NCBI GenBank assembly: GCA_037178675.1
Contig: JAYMGJ010000298.1
Location: 1-64,000 of the forward strand
Reading direction: 5' to 3'
DNA length: 64,000 nt
Source: Scleroderma bovista
Lineage: Eukaryota; Basidiomycota; Agaricomycetes; Boletales; Sclerodermataceae
Shown here: positions 54,341-64,000 of the stretch, piece by piece
Position numbering within the stretch: the first letter of the stretch is position 1
Layout of the letters: each line of letters opens with the position of its first letter
Notes under the pieces: generated by a model
What the model saw: only the letters and a program-made list of their open reading frames with translations
Databases searched by the model: none
Told to the model about the DNA's origin: nothing
Position numbers and translations under genes: made by a program

Positions 54341-56114
54341 ACTTATTTACTTTGGCTTTGCAATCAAGTCACTCAGTGAAGTAAGCAAGCAAGTAAATTT
54401 TATTAAGTCATCTAAGTAATACAAAGTTGGCTAAGTAAGGTGTGGGGGGGTCACCACTGCTGCTGTCCTCGTCATTGTCATCCTTGCTGCTGTTGCCATT
54501 GCTGCTGCTGCTGCTGGACAATGATGTTGCCATCAATGCTGGGGGTGGGGGTCGTCATCATTGTCGTTGTGGACAATGCTGGAGGTGGGGGTGGGGTTCA
54601 TTGTTGTCGCCATCAACGCTGATGCTGGGGGTCGTTGTCATCATGGACAAAGAGGTGGGGGTGGGACTCATTGTCGTCAACACTGAAGGATGCTGGGGGT
54701 CATTGTCATCATGGATGAAGAGGTGGGGGTGGGACTCGTCGTCGTTGACACCGAAGGTAGGGGTGGGGGTCATCATTGTTGTTGTTGTTGTGTCTGACAC
54801 TGGAGGTGGAGGTGGGGTTCATCGCTGTCGATGCTGATGCTGGGGGTTGTTGTCATTGTGGATGACACTGGAGGTAGAGGTGGGGGTTGTTGTTGTTGTT
54901 GTCACCGTCGCTGTCAATGCTGGAGGTGGGGGTGGGGGTGGGGGTCATCGTCGTCGCCGGTGACGCTGGAGGTGGAGGTGAGGGTCATCATCGCCATTGA
55001 CACTGGAGGTGGGGGGTCGTTGTTGTCATGGACAATGCTGGAGGTAGAGGTGGGGGTTGTTGTTGTTGTTGTCGCCGGTGACACTGGAGGTGAGGGTCGT
55101 CATTGCCATTGACACTGGAGGTGGGGGTTGTCATCATCGTCACTGTTGACGCTGGAGCTGGGAGTGGGGGTGGGGTCGTTGTTGTGGGGTGGTGGTGGTC
55201 TGCATCATTGACGCTGCTGGGTGGTGGTCGGCAATGTAGGCGCTGTGGCTGGGGATTGGTGATGGTGAAGGCAGAACAGGACTTAGAGAAATTTTGAAGT
55301 GTTGTGATTTGTAATCAAAATCACAACACTTCAAAATTTCTCTAAGTCCCATTCTGCTTTCCACCACTGCTGACGGCGATGACAGGTAAGCAATGCCCCC
55401 AGATCAATGATGATCACCACTGACGACGACACCAGTGGCCACCCCCTCCTAGCTCCAGCATTGACAGCCGTCCACCACCCATCAACGATGACAATGATGA
55501 CTCCTCCACCCCCAGCTCCAGCTCCAGCGTCAACAATGACGGTGACCCCACCCCCACCCCCAGCTCCAGCGTCAATGGCAAGGACCCCCACCCCACCTTT
55601 GGCATTGATGGCAACAATGACTGTCCCCATCCCCAGCTCCAGCAACAATGGCGATGACGACCCCTACCCTCCAGTATCAATGGCGACGACGACAGCTCCA
55701 GCATCAACAGTGACAACAACGACCCCCAGCTCCAGCGTCATCCATGATGACGACAATGATGACCCCCACCTCCACCTCCAAAATCAACGGTGACAGCGAT
55801 GAGCCCCACCCCCACCTCTTCGTCCATGACAACGATGACCCCCACCCCCACCTCCAGTGCTGTCCACGATGTCGACGTCCACGATGTCAACCCCCCACCC
55901 TCAGCTCCAGCGTCATCCATGACGACGACAATGACAACCCCCACCTCCACCTCCAGCATCAATGGTGACGGCGACAAGCCCCACCCCCACCTCTTCATCC
56001 ATGATGATGACGACCCATCCCCACCTCCAGCGTCGACAGCGATAACAACTGCCCCCATCCCCACCCCACCTCCAGCGTTGACGGCGACAGCAACAACCCC
56101 CAGCATCAACATCG

Positions 56115-56153
<39 letters not shown>

Positions 56154-56438
56154 ACGACAACCCCCAGCATCGGTGATGACAGCATCACCGGCAACGTCGT
56201 TGACCAGCAGCAGTGGCAGCAGCAATGGCAGTGAGGTCAACGACCAGCAGTGCAGTAGTGACGAGGGCAGCAGCATTGGTGACACCCCCCCCCTCTACTT
56301 TTCTTAGCATACTTTGTATTACTTAGATGTCTTAATAAAATTTACTTGCTTTCTTACTTCCCTGAGTGACTTAATTGCAAAGCCAAAGTAAATAAGTTAG
56401 ATTAAGTACATTTTAAGATGCCTGTAGTTTTGCTGATG
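54300..56438. mobile_element. Giant fold-back element (2.14 kb imperfect palindrome)
   Basis: The outer ends are inverted copies over about 150 bp: the left starts CATCAGCAAAACTACAGG (54300), the right ends with its complement at 56438. They agree with few mismatches and small indels to about 54450 and 56290. Between them the left arm is a degenerate GCTGGAGGTGGGGGT-type minisatellite mixed with GTC/ATC triplets. The right arm is its inverted counterpart (ACCCCCACCTCCAGC type). The centre is the perfect hairpin at 55279-55349. No transposase and no clear target duplication. Long ORFs here are by-products of triplet repeats. Confidence 0.82.
55279..55349. repeat. Perfect central hairpin of the fold-back element
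   Basis: A 32-base stem (left arm 55279-55310, starting GGACTTAGAGAAATTTTGAA; right arm 55318-55349) with the 7-base loop GTAATCA. No mismatch in the stem. The first 24 bases recur, with one extra T, at 58075-58098 in the neighbouring element. Confidence 0.95.
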
Positions 56439-56439
56439 A

Positions 56440-56716
56440 AGGTGGTGGTCTGCACAGGGAAGGTCTAGCCTGGAAGAAGGGAGAAGGAGCTGTAGGTAAC
56501 CTCAGTAGTCTGGCAAGCTACTGTATATTAGTATGTACCTGTAGTGTAACTACAAGGTATCAGTAAGTGTATGTGGTGGTTAGTAGATGGTACTCACCCT
56601 CAGTATGCTGGCAAGCTACTGAGGGAACTATAGTAATAGTAACTCTACTGTATGTGCGATGTATGCTTATGTAAGTAGGTAAATATACCACAACAATCTG
56701 TTTATAACTCCACTGA
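56440..56716 (+). repeat. Dispersed repeat R2, copy 2
   Basis: Direct repeat of 14411-14693, starting immediately at the right end of the fold-back element (GGTGGTGGTCTGCACAGG). Ends near GTTTATAACTCCA. The abutment may mean one inserted next to the other. Confidence 0.65.
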
Positions 56717-56918
56717 CATGTCCAGTACCTGAGTCTTGTCCAGATCTGTCCAAATATATATTATGTACATTATGGATAATTGTGCACAGTTATGTCACGG
56801 TGCTGTACCATAAGTGTACAGATTTGTACAAATGGGGACCCACCTGTACCACTGTAGCAACCATAGCCAACTGTAGCTGGCAGTACAGCTCAGCATAGGG
56901 ACTTAGGGTTTTGCTGAT

Positions 56919-57055
56919 GTAGTATATATACTGTGCAATCCAGCACCCAGACCATTCGAGCTCATCTTGGGTCTTTGCCCTAGTACTCACATCCTATCTT
57001 CCTCTCAGAGTCGCGTGTGTAGGGTCCTTGGTGTTCTTTGCCTAGGGTCGTCTCA
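56919..57055 (+). mobile_element. Truncated LTR-C fragment (inverted)
   Basis: Plus-strand 3' end of LTR-C: AGTATATATACTGTGCAATC, GAGCTCATCTTGGGTC, ending GCCTAGGGTCGTCTCA. About 135 of 371 bp; the 5' part is missing. Confidence 0.75.
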
Positions 57056-57420
57056 ATTGGCAGGCCAATTGGTGGATGGAACAGGGTGCCTGCTGCTCCT
57101 TTGTTGACAATGCTCTTGAGGAGGTCTCTGGGTATATGCAGCATGGCAGACCATTCTTCAATGGCAGTTAGATTTGCATTTTAGAGGATTGTGGACAGCT
57201 GGCGCCAGAAGACATCAGCAAACCAACCCTCCCCTGGACAGTACTGGCCAGTACTGGACAGCTGTCCCAGACTGTCCCAAACTGTTCCATAATACTTATA
57301 CAAGCCAACAGTACCAATATCTTTACTGTCTGTACTTAGCTTTCAACTATCTTAATTCACTCAATGGTCAGGTTAATCAGTTTATATTAATTGTGTAGTA
57401 CAAACAATAAATATTATGTA
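57056..57420. other. No recognisable feature
   Basis: Plus frame briefly reads QANWWMEQGACCSFVDNALE but no family recognised. AT-rich toward the fold-back-like element. Confidence 0.3.
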
Positions 57421-58635
57421 CTAATGGCAGTGGTCAAGGTGGTAGCTGGTGTCATCATCAATGATGGTGGTGGCATGTGGTGGCATCATTGCTGGTGATG
57501 GGGTGGCCATCAACAGGTGGTGGGTGGGTGGTGATCCCATCATCAACACGGGGGGAGGTGACGTCATCATCATCGTTGTTGGTGATGGGGTGGCCATGGT
57601 CGCTGATGGTGGCAGCGTCATCGTCAATGCTGGTTGTGGGGTGGTGGTGGTGGGTCGCTGATGGTGGCAGCATTGTTGTCGACGCTGGTTGTGGGGTGGT
57701 GGTGGTGGGTCACTGATAGTGGCAGCGTTGATGACGCAGGTGGTGGTTGTGTCATTGTTGATGCTGGTTGTGGGGTGGTGGTGGTGGCCACGTCATCGTC
57801 GATGCTGGTCATGGTGGTGGTTGCGTCAAAGGCAGTGGTCATGTCATCGTCAACGTTGGTGGTTGTCATGTCGCCATTGACACTGGTGGTGGTGGCCATG
57901 TCGCCGTTGATGTTGGTGGTGGTCACATCACCGTCAATGCCAATGGTGGTTGCATCGTTGTTGTCGCTGATTGTAGGGTGGTGGTGGTGGCCACGTCGTC
58001 GTCATCGTCGCTGGTCATGGTGGCTGTCAGGTGGTGGTTGACACGTGGTGGTGGATGGAGAGGATAAGGATGAAGGACTTAGAGAAATTTTTGAAGTGGG
58101 TGTGTGTGCGCATGTTTGTGTACATGGTTATATCAGCATATTGAACTACCAACATTTCCTAATAGTATTTACCACGTCACTACCCGCCTCACCCACAGCC
58201 ACCCCACCAGCATTGTCGATGCGACCACCCATCAGTGACAATGATGATGATGATGACCCCACCATGGATGACAGCAATGAAACTAACCACCACCACCACC
58301 ACCACCACCACTAGCATCGTCGACCAGACAATGATGATGATGGCTAGGCCACCACCATCACCCATCATCACCAGCGTCGATGACAACCACCAATGCGAGG
58401 TCAACAACGACCTCACCACCAATGTCATCGACATGGTCACCGACGACAATGACAACCCCCCACCACTATCCCCCGCATCGATGGTGGCGACGCAACCACC
58501 CACATCCCCAGTGTTGTCGACGTGGCCATTAACAACAATGACGATGTCACCATCAACATTGTCGATGTGGCCACCGACGACGATGACAATGACCCCCCAT
58601 CACCATCCCCAGTGACGACATGACGATGTGACCAC
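57421..58635. mobile_element. Second fold-back-like element, minisatellite-armed, cut by LTR-A copy 3
   Basis: The left part (57421-58070) is a GGTGGTGG/GTCATCGTC degenerate tandem repeat, the right part (58190-58635) the complementary CCACC/GACGATGAC type. Near the middle, 58075-58098 matches the core stem of the fold-back element at 54300-56438. The arms are less symmetric and there is no perfect central hairpin. The right arm ends at LTR-A copy 3. ORFs in it are triplet-repeat artefacts. Confidence 0.6.
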
Positions 58636-60716
58636 TGTCACGCACCAAACAGGTTTGGTACAGTGAACATGGAAGATAACACCTATATTGAATGATCCTT
58701 ATGTGAAGGATAAGCACGACAGACCCTCATCATAGCCATCTATCACACAAGACGACTATCCTGATGCGAGAGATGAATGCCAATGCAGACAGTCATCTAT
58801 CGCACGAGAACCGCCGAGAAGCAGAAGAAACTGAAGGAATAACGTCAATTGTGGTATGAGAAAGGAATGCACACGTCTGCAGTCCAACTCCCATACCAGA
58901 ACGATCAAAGAAGCCAAAGAATTGATGGAGAAACGAAGGAGAAAGAGAAGAAATGATTTTTAGCGCCCAAATGTCATTTTTAGGCACCCAGTGCCAGCAT
59001 TCCGATATTTTGAATAGCTCCATCGTTTCTGAAGCTATCAGGCACGTGACTATACCGTCAGAGAGCCTAGAACGTGGTCTATCTGCCTGTCAAGTTCCGA
59101 CGCAAATCCGTTCATTTCCCACGGAGATATCCCCCCCGCAATCCAGACGTTCGCTTCATCACTCACTATGGAGTCTGTATTTTCTCTGGATCATTTCTCC
59201 GCTATTGCTGCAGATCTCCACTATGTCCTGCTCTTAGGACAGCCTCTCCCAGAGTTCCTGTGCACTGCCTGGCACATATCTTCCCAGCCTGCTCCCTCAG
59301 TCCCTCTCGTTCTTGGTCAGGGTGTTCTCCTCGTCAGTCCTGCGTCAAGGATGTACTTTGGTCATCTTAGGTCTATTGTCAAGCTTGAGAAGTCTTCTCT
59401 GGTCGTCTCTGTGTCCCCTGAGCCCTCAGCCTATGGTCCCTTCCTCCCAGATACTTGCCATGTCCATCTTCCTCTGTCGTTCGTCTCACTTCCCTGGATG
59501 CGTTGAATTCAATACTCTATCCGCTTCCCTACTTTCAGACGACGTCCCCCAGCACCATGACAGTTATTCCCCCCACTTTATAGTGCTATTAGGAAGAACC
59601 CTCTCTTGTTCTTTCCCAGAAGAGAGCTCGTCAAGGGAGCCCATGGTTGCGCTTCAGCGGTGCTAGAACACATGCACTATACCTTAGTGTATGCTGACCC
59701 CCCCAAAAAGACCTCTGGACCCCTGGTACCCTTCTTGTGGCTGTTTTGTCTTGGATCAATCCCCCTATTAATCTCAGATCTTCCCCATTGTTGTCCCATC
59801 AAATTCCTGATGGTACACAGCCCCCCATCAAACTTCTTAGGCTGTGCATCAATGACTCCTTCTGCTGTGCAGTGACTCATCCCTTGCTTACTGATGCTCT
59901 CTTGTCATCAGTATTACTCTATCCCTTTCGCATTTTTGGTATATTACTCAGCTGATGACTCACTCCCTTACCAATCAATCTTGTCATGCAGCTTACTCAT
60001 TCCTTTACTCAGCAGCTTATTCATGCTTCCTATGCTTACTCATTCCTGCTTATCCCTTGCTTACTGATCGCTTACAAACCCCTTACAAAGCTCTTACCAA
60101 TCCCTTACCAATCCTTGACAAATTCTGCTTACTCCCTTCTCTTTTTGTACTTTAATGCTGTGCCCCCCCATGTATTTAAACCCCTGGGCTCAGCCCAGTG
60201 AAAAAAGACCCAATTGCACGAAATTATCCCTCTCTCAGACTCTCTCAATCAGTCCTTGTAGGCTTCAGTGAAGGTCTAAAGGCTCAATATTGTCAAGTTT
60301 ATCCAAGTTATTCAAGATCTATTCTTTATACTAGGCTCAAGCGGAGTCTAGGCTTCATACCAGTCAATCTTCCTCGCCTCTGGACATCAGAGGCATCCCT
60401 GCCCCTTTGCTGCACCAATCTCTAGGTGTAGTATCGCTGTTTCAGTCTCAGTCTACCCAATCCCCGCTTTGACACTTCCTAGGCTTTAGGAAGAGTCCAG
60501 ACCCCTATCCCCTTCGTCTTCTATTACTCCTGTACCCCAGGAGTATCCTGCATCACCGTCTGCATCACCCTGTTGGTGTAGATCCCCTTTCCCCCTCCTC
60601 AGCATATCCTCTCTGGACACCGCAGAGGTAAAACCACCACTCGCACATTTTTGTAGTCCTTTGTTGGTGTTGTGTTTAGGTTATTACTCCGACCCAAATC
60701 CACACTTTGACTCACA
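58636..60716 (+). mobile_element. LTR-A copy 3
   Basis: Starts TGTCACGCACC, ends TTGACTCACA; close to copy 1, with a deletion and substitutions near 60250-60400. TATA-like box at 60173-60180. Flanks CCAC and CCGA do not match, so there is no target duplication; either recombination between copies or a lost partner is likely. Confidence 0.82.
59168..59506 (+). CDS. Unknown U3 ORF in LTR-A copy 3, shortened
   Basis: Starts MESVFSLDHFSAIAADL as in copy 1 but ends early at TGA after LPWMR, where copy 1 has CGA. Otherwise nearly identical. Function unknown. Confidence 0.35.
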   Translation: MESVFSLDHFSAIAADLHYVLLLGQPLPEFLCTAWHISSQPAPSVPLVLGQGVLLVSPASRMYFGHLRSIVKLEKSSLVVSVSPEPSAYGPFLPDTCHVHLPLSFVSLPWMR

Positions 60717-60884
60717 CCGAGACCGGTGTCTTACCACCGGGCCACCACCATCCTGCTTGTCTGCACATTACCTTTATCAGAAAACACCTTCATGTCAATC
60801 CAACAGTCATATTGCTTACCAGACATCCCCTGGTTTATGTGACCTTGTGGATCTTCCACTACCTTTGCCTTCTCCTTCCCTTTC
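60717..60884. other. Junction of LTR-A copy 3 with the next gene
   Basis: Minus strand holds KQYDCWIDMKVFSDKGN, perhaps a downstream exon of the gene at 60885-61517. Confidence 0.3.
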
Positions 60885-61517
60885 TTAGATGGACTGGCTG
60901 GCCAGGATCGGGATTGGTGTCCTGCCAACTCTCCACCACTCTCCTCGGTTCCTGCACCTTGGCTCTTCAGAACAGAAATCAATTGGGATTATAAATGTGG
61001 TGTGCTCACATAATTTCCCACTATCCATGTCTTCATTCCTCTCCTTCTCCTTTCCTTTCACCTGTGTTACCGGTGTTGTTGTTGGTGCAGGAGGAACTGG
61101 CAGGGCGGGCTCCTGGAGATTGTACCATGGGTGATCCTCGACATCTTTGTCCTTTGCCTGACGGATGCGCTCCCAAGGTGGCCATTTCTTCGCCTCAAGA
61201 AGTGAGTCGGGGCTCACCATGAAGGCATCAGCCGCGATGACATGGATCAGGATTGCAAAGCCGGCCGGCAACTGATCTACAATGGCAGTGACCTCTTTCT
61301 GTGGGATTGATGGGTACAGATATCAAACTATGTACTAATAACTCACCAGCCTATCCCATACAACCTGTGTGGTTTCCTTCCAGTATTCCGTAGTGCTATT
61401 ATATTTGAGACCGTCGGTATATTGCCGTATGACCTTGGCTGCCTGGGTAACAATCGCCTTTGCATGGTCCTCACCGGTGCCAATGGAGGAGGTTAAGGCA
61501 TTGGCTTCTGATGACAT
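60885..61517 (-). CDS. Hypothetical two-exon gene
   Basis: Exon 1 (61347-61517) starts MSSEANALTSSIGTGEDHAK and ends VVWDRL before GTGAGT. After TCCCACAG exon 2 (60885-61298) continues in phase with KEVTAIVDQLPAGFAILIHV, MVSPDSLLEAKKWPPWERIR and VEDHPWYNL, then a Pro/Lys/Glu-rich tail, about 194 residues in all. No stop before 60887. A similar arrangement (helical N terminus, then a charged linker, then Cys-rich end) is seen in Agaricomycete hypothetical proteins. The last part may in reality be spliced onward to 60731-60964. Function unknown. Confidence 0.5.
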
Positions 61518-62319
61518 GGATAAAGGTTTTGCAGTTGAATGCAATGGGATTTGATGGGAGTGAATGTGGTGGAGGAAAGGCAAGGGAAATATGCCGGTAT
61601 GGCCACTATATATTGTTGAAACTGATTACATAACATATTCCCATGTATTGTGCACAATGATCCAATACAAATTATGATATGCAGACAAAAAACAAGATAA
61701 ATGGAACACATGTAAAATCAATAACCGGTTGCTTCAGTGCCACAAACACACACCGGTGAATTCAATTAGTCGCCGGTAATCATATGTACCTCATGAATAA
61801 TAGTGATTAACATAATTCACACATGACAATGTGGTGGAACCGGTGACTGGTCCTTGCTTGGCTGTTGGTACCCAAACTGCACTGGTGATCATATTGATTA
61901 TATAATACACCTTGGTGTTCTTGCCCTTGACCCGGTTGTTCGCATCCTATTTGTTCTACTATCACAAAACACAATTCCATTGATGGATACTGAACATTCA
62001 ACAAAATGTGTAAGGTTCTCGTCAACAAGACAGGTGAAGCACTGTAAGTCCCAATAATTTCCCATTGATATGTGACAAACTATTGTAGTCATTCAACCTT
62101 CACCCGGTGGAAGTTCATGCCCCAGTTCACTCACCACAGTGGAGGAGGATGAGGATGCCATGTCGGTTGATGAGCAAAGTGCCAATGAAAGCTTCACACT
62201 AGGTTCAGAACCCCCCATTGGCTCCCCTGATTCGTCCCCAACTCCTGAGGCTCCTCTCCACTCATTCTCTGAGGACACCGAATTCACCTGTGGGCCAGAA
62301 CCAATAATTGCTTTCTCCC
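61518..62319. other. Stretch with a small acidic ORF
   Basis: Plus 62139-62327 reads EEDEDAMSVDEQSANESFTL and SEPPIGSPDSSPTPEAPLHS, protein-like and acidic, possibly an exon of an unidentified gene cut by the LTR at 62320. The rest is AT-rich without recognisable content. Confidence 0.3.
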
Positions 62320-62690
62320 TGAGATGACCCTAGGCAGAACACCTAAGACCCAACTACACGCGAGACTCTGAGAGGAAATAGGACGCGAGGATCTAGAGCA
62401 ATAACCCAAGATGAGCTCGAATGGGGAGCCTCTGGGTGCTGGATTGCACGGTATATATACTACTATACACGAGGGCTACGCGAGGCTATCCATGAGGCTA
62501 CGTGCAGGTGGAAGGCTATGTAATGACATCACTGTGGAGCTAAGGCTATGCGTAATGATGTCAAGGGTGGCAGCGTGTACAGCACGAGGTACAGGTCTAG
62601 ACTAGGTAGATAAGATAGAGGCTGTACACTAAGATAAGATAAACGCTATCTAATCGCAGATTAGATAAGATAAAAAGTTGGACCGTAACA
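62320..62690 (-). mobile_element. LTR-C, 3' LTR of a Ty3/gypsy element
   Basis: 371 bp, minus start TGTTACGGTCCAAC at 62690, end TAGGGTCATCTCA at 62320. It directly follows (minus strand) the polypurine tract and pol end. Same length as the copy at 19043-19413. The matching 5' LTR lies beyond the window, so no target duplication can be checked. Confidence 0.88.
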
Positions 62691-62703
62691 CTACTCCCCC
62701 CTC
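62691..62703 (-). other. Polypurine tract of the gypsy element
   Basis: Minus strand GAGGGGGGAGTAG immediately upstream of the LTR start TGTTACGG. The pol stop codon (62702-62704) overlaps its edge. Confidence 0.82.
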
Positions 62704-64000
62704 AGGTGCAGGATTCCAGACTGCAGAACTGAGCGTCGCAAACCGTGAGGTTTTCGGGGATACGACTAAATAACGAGTCAAAGTCCGTTCGGGCCATACG
62801 AAGCTTCCGAGGAGCAGAGGGATTTTCTCGGTAAAAGCGCTCGACTACCAGAGGAGAATTCTTTAAATTCGATGAGGGCTCCCATGTTCTCTCATGTTCT
62901 TCGTACCCTTTCCAGTGTACCAAATACTGGAGCTGCCTTTTATAAATACGAGAGGCTACAACATAGTCTACTTCGTACTCTTCATCGCGTTCTTCAGAGA
63001 CATGTATCGGACCAGGCCGAGACACGGGTTGACCGGGAAGAGGGCCTAAATACGGTTTAACCCGAGAAACATTCACAACCGGGTGAATCCGAAGAGTTTT
63101 TGGGAGCTTAAGCTCAACCGCATTCGGGGTTACTCGAGCGACCTCATAGGGACCGATCCACTTCTCCGTGAGCTTCTTAGAAGTACGATTTAGCATACGA
63201 AGGTTATCTGTAGAAAGCCAAACCTGTTGGCCTACAACATAGTCCGGGGCGGGGTTTCTATGCTTATCCGCCTGAAGCTTCATATTACGTTTTGCCTTCT
63301 CAGAAGACTCAACAACTTTATTAAATATGGCGGCAAAGTCTTTAGCCGCTGGGGCTACTGTGTCGATTGGCTCAACACCCATACGAGGGGAATAACTCCG
63401 GGTAATTCCAAACGGTGAATCAGTGGTCACCTCCGAGACCGTGTTGTTCCAAACGAACTGGGCAATCTTGATCCATTTGGCCCATTCGTTCTGACGATCG
63501 TTGACGTAGGTTCGGAGATACTGATTAATTTCGCGGTTCAACCGCTCCGTTTGACCATCGGTTTGAGGGTGAAATGCCGTGGACATTTTCCTTTTAACGC
63601 CTAAAAGTCTATACAACTCCCCCAGGAAGTTGCTTGCAAAGACCGATCCGCGGTCTGACACGACGGAAGACGGGAGTCCATGCTGACACCAGACATGATC
63701 TCTAAATAACTCAGCGGTTGACAAGGCGGTTTCCTCTTTAGTGCAAGGTACAAACACGACCTCCTTGGAGAACCGATCAACCACGACTAATATATAATTG
63801 TAACCGAGGGATTCCGGCATCTCGGTAAAGTCCATAGTGACGTCAAGCCACGGGCCGCTAGGGGTAGGGAGAGGGATAAGACTTCCAGAAGTCTTTTGAT
63901 TCGACACCTTGGACTGTTGGCACTTTTGACAGTGCTTTACGTAGGTTTGAATCTGCTCTTTCATCCCTTTCCAAGAATAATGCTTCCTGAGCGCGTTATA
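62702..64000 (-). CDS. Ty3/gypsy pol, integrase with chromodomain (partial at window edge)
   Basis: Open frame of 432 codons continuing past 64000. Starts inside the HHCC zinc finger (HYSWKGMKEQIQTYVKHCQKC). The core has TMDFTEMP, VSDRGSVF and FHPQTDGQTERLNREI, giving the D, D, E catalytic triad. Then come the GPY/F module (LTEKWIGPYEV) and a chromodomain (DYVVASRIYKRQLQYLVHWK, GYEEHERTWEP). No stop or frameshift, so this is the only retrotransposon in the window that could still be active. Chromodomain integrases target heterochromatin-associated sites in related elements. Confidence 0.95.
   Translation of the reverse strand, partial: YNALRKHYSWKGMKEQIQTYVKHCQKCQQSKVSNQKTSGSLIPLPTPSGPWLDVTMDFTEMPESLGYNYILVVVDRFSKEVVFVPCTKEETALSTAELFRDHVWCQHGLPSSVVSDRGSVFASNFLGELYRLLGVKRKMSTAFHPQTDGQTERLNREINQYLRTYVNDRQNEWAKWIKIAQFVWNNTVSEVTTDSPFGITRSYSPRMGVEPIDTVAPAAKDFAAIFNKVVESSEKAKRNMKLQADKHRNPAPDYVVGQQVWLSTDNLRMLNRTSKKLTEKWIGPYEVARVTPNAVELKLPKTLRIHPVVNVSRVKPYLGPLPGQPVSRPGPIHVSEERDEEYEVDYVVASRIYKRQLQYLVHWKGYEEHERTWEPSSNLKNSPLVVERFYRENPSAPRKLRMARTDFDSLFSRIPENLTVCDAQFCSLESCT

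Noticed and set aside
54440..58615. Long ORFs (90-140 codons) on both strands in the G/C-rich repeats
   Set aside because: They consist of triplet-rich minisatellite translated in several frames with low-complexity products; no start context or homology.
58632..60720. Target duplication around LTR-A copy 3
   Set aside because: Flanks CCAC and CCGA do not match and shifting the ends by a few bases does not help.

Overview
The window looks like accessory chromosome sequence from a basidiomycete fungus, probably an Agaricomycete. Genes are split by 45-80 nt GT-AG introns. The recognisable families (DUF6698-like, Crinkler with nuclease and kinase, Tnp2-type transposase, chromodomain Ty3/gypsy, Ty1/copia) are typical of that group. 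Most sequence is transposon debris, much of it nested. Family names come from memory of the families, because no search was possible.

Layout. 0.1-1.2 kb: DUF6698-like gene relic. 2.9-6.85 kb: decayed Ty3/gypsy gag-pol split by a 2.1 kb solo LTR (family LTR-A). 6.85-9.3 kb: reverse-strand relics, including a dead gypsy RT-RNase H. 9.4-14.1 kb: a multi-exon hypothetical gene split by a second LTR-A. 14.7-18.2 kb: Tnp2-like transposase relic with an internal deletion, plus a small three-exon gene. 19-20.4 kb: LTR-C and copia debris. 20.6-26.1 kb: GTPase gene A (minus strand). 26.5-31 kb: a mosaic of host-gene fragments (Rcf2/HIG1-like, HSF, PIF1, ubiquitin, WDR5-like). 32.5-34.7 kb: intact Crinkler-type gene. 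35.3-38.5 kb: two decayed hypothetical genes. 41.5-46.0 kb: GTPase gene B (plus strand). 46.3-47.4 kb: TCAGA-rich satellite. 48-52.2 kb: copia remains holding a diverged LTR-A. 53.5-54.3 kb: Cys-rich gene. 54.3-58.6 kb: two fold-back, minisatellite-armed elements. 58.6-60.7 kb: LTR-A copy 3. 60.9-61.5 kb: small two-exon gene. 62.3-64 kb: 3' end of an intact gypsy element (LTR-C).

The main discovery is in GTPase genes A and B, inverted paralogs. Between ordinary 5' exons (G domain) and ordinary 3' exons each carries a tandem array of about 81 bp units. On the coding strand every unit is an intron (GTGAGT...CTTGACAG), and consecutive introns are separated by exactly three bases: a one-codon microexon. 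Gene A has 37 units with nearly identical introns. Gene B has about 30 recognisable units plus diverged ones; its introns run from 51 to 82 nt, yet the microexons stay 3 nt (once 6 nt), phase 0 and never a stop. The codons of gene B read in order give a heptad-like amphipathic segment. This suggests a protein segment interrupted by an intron after nearly every codon. RNA evidence is needed to prove it.

Few genes look functional: both GTPases (gene A with a caveat), the Crinkler gene, the gypsy pol at the right edge, and two small hypothetical genes. In-frame TGA stops where CGA is expected recur in the relics and fit C-to-T decay at CpG.
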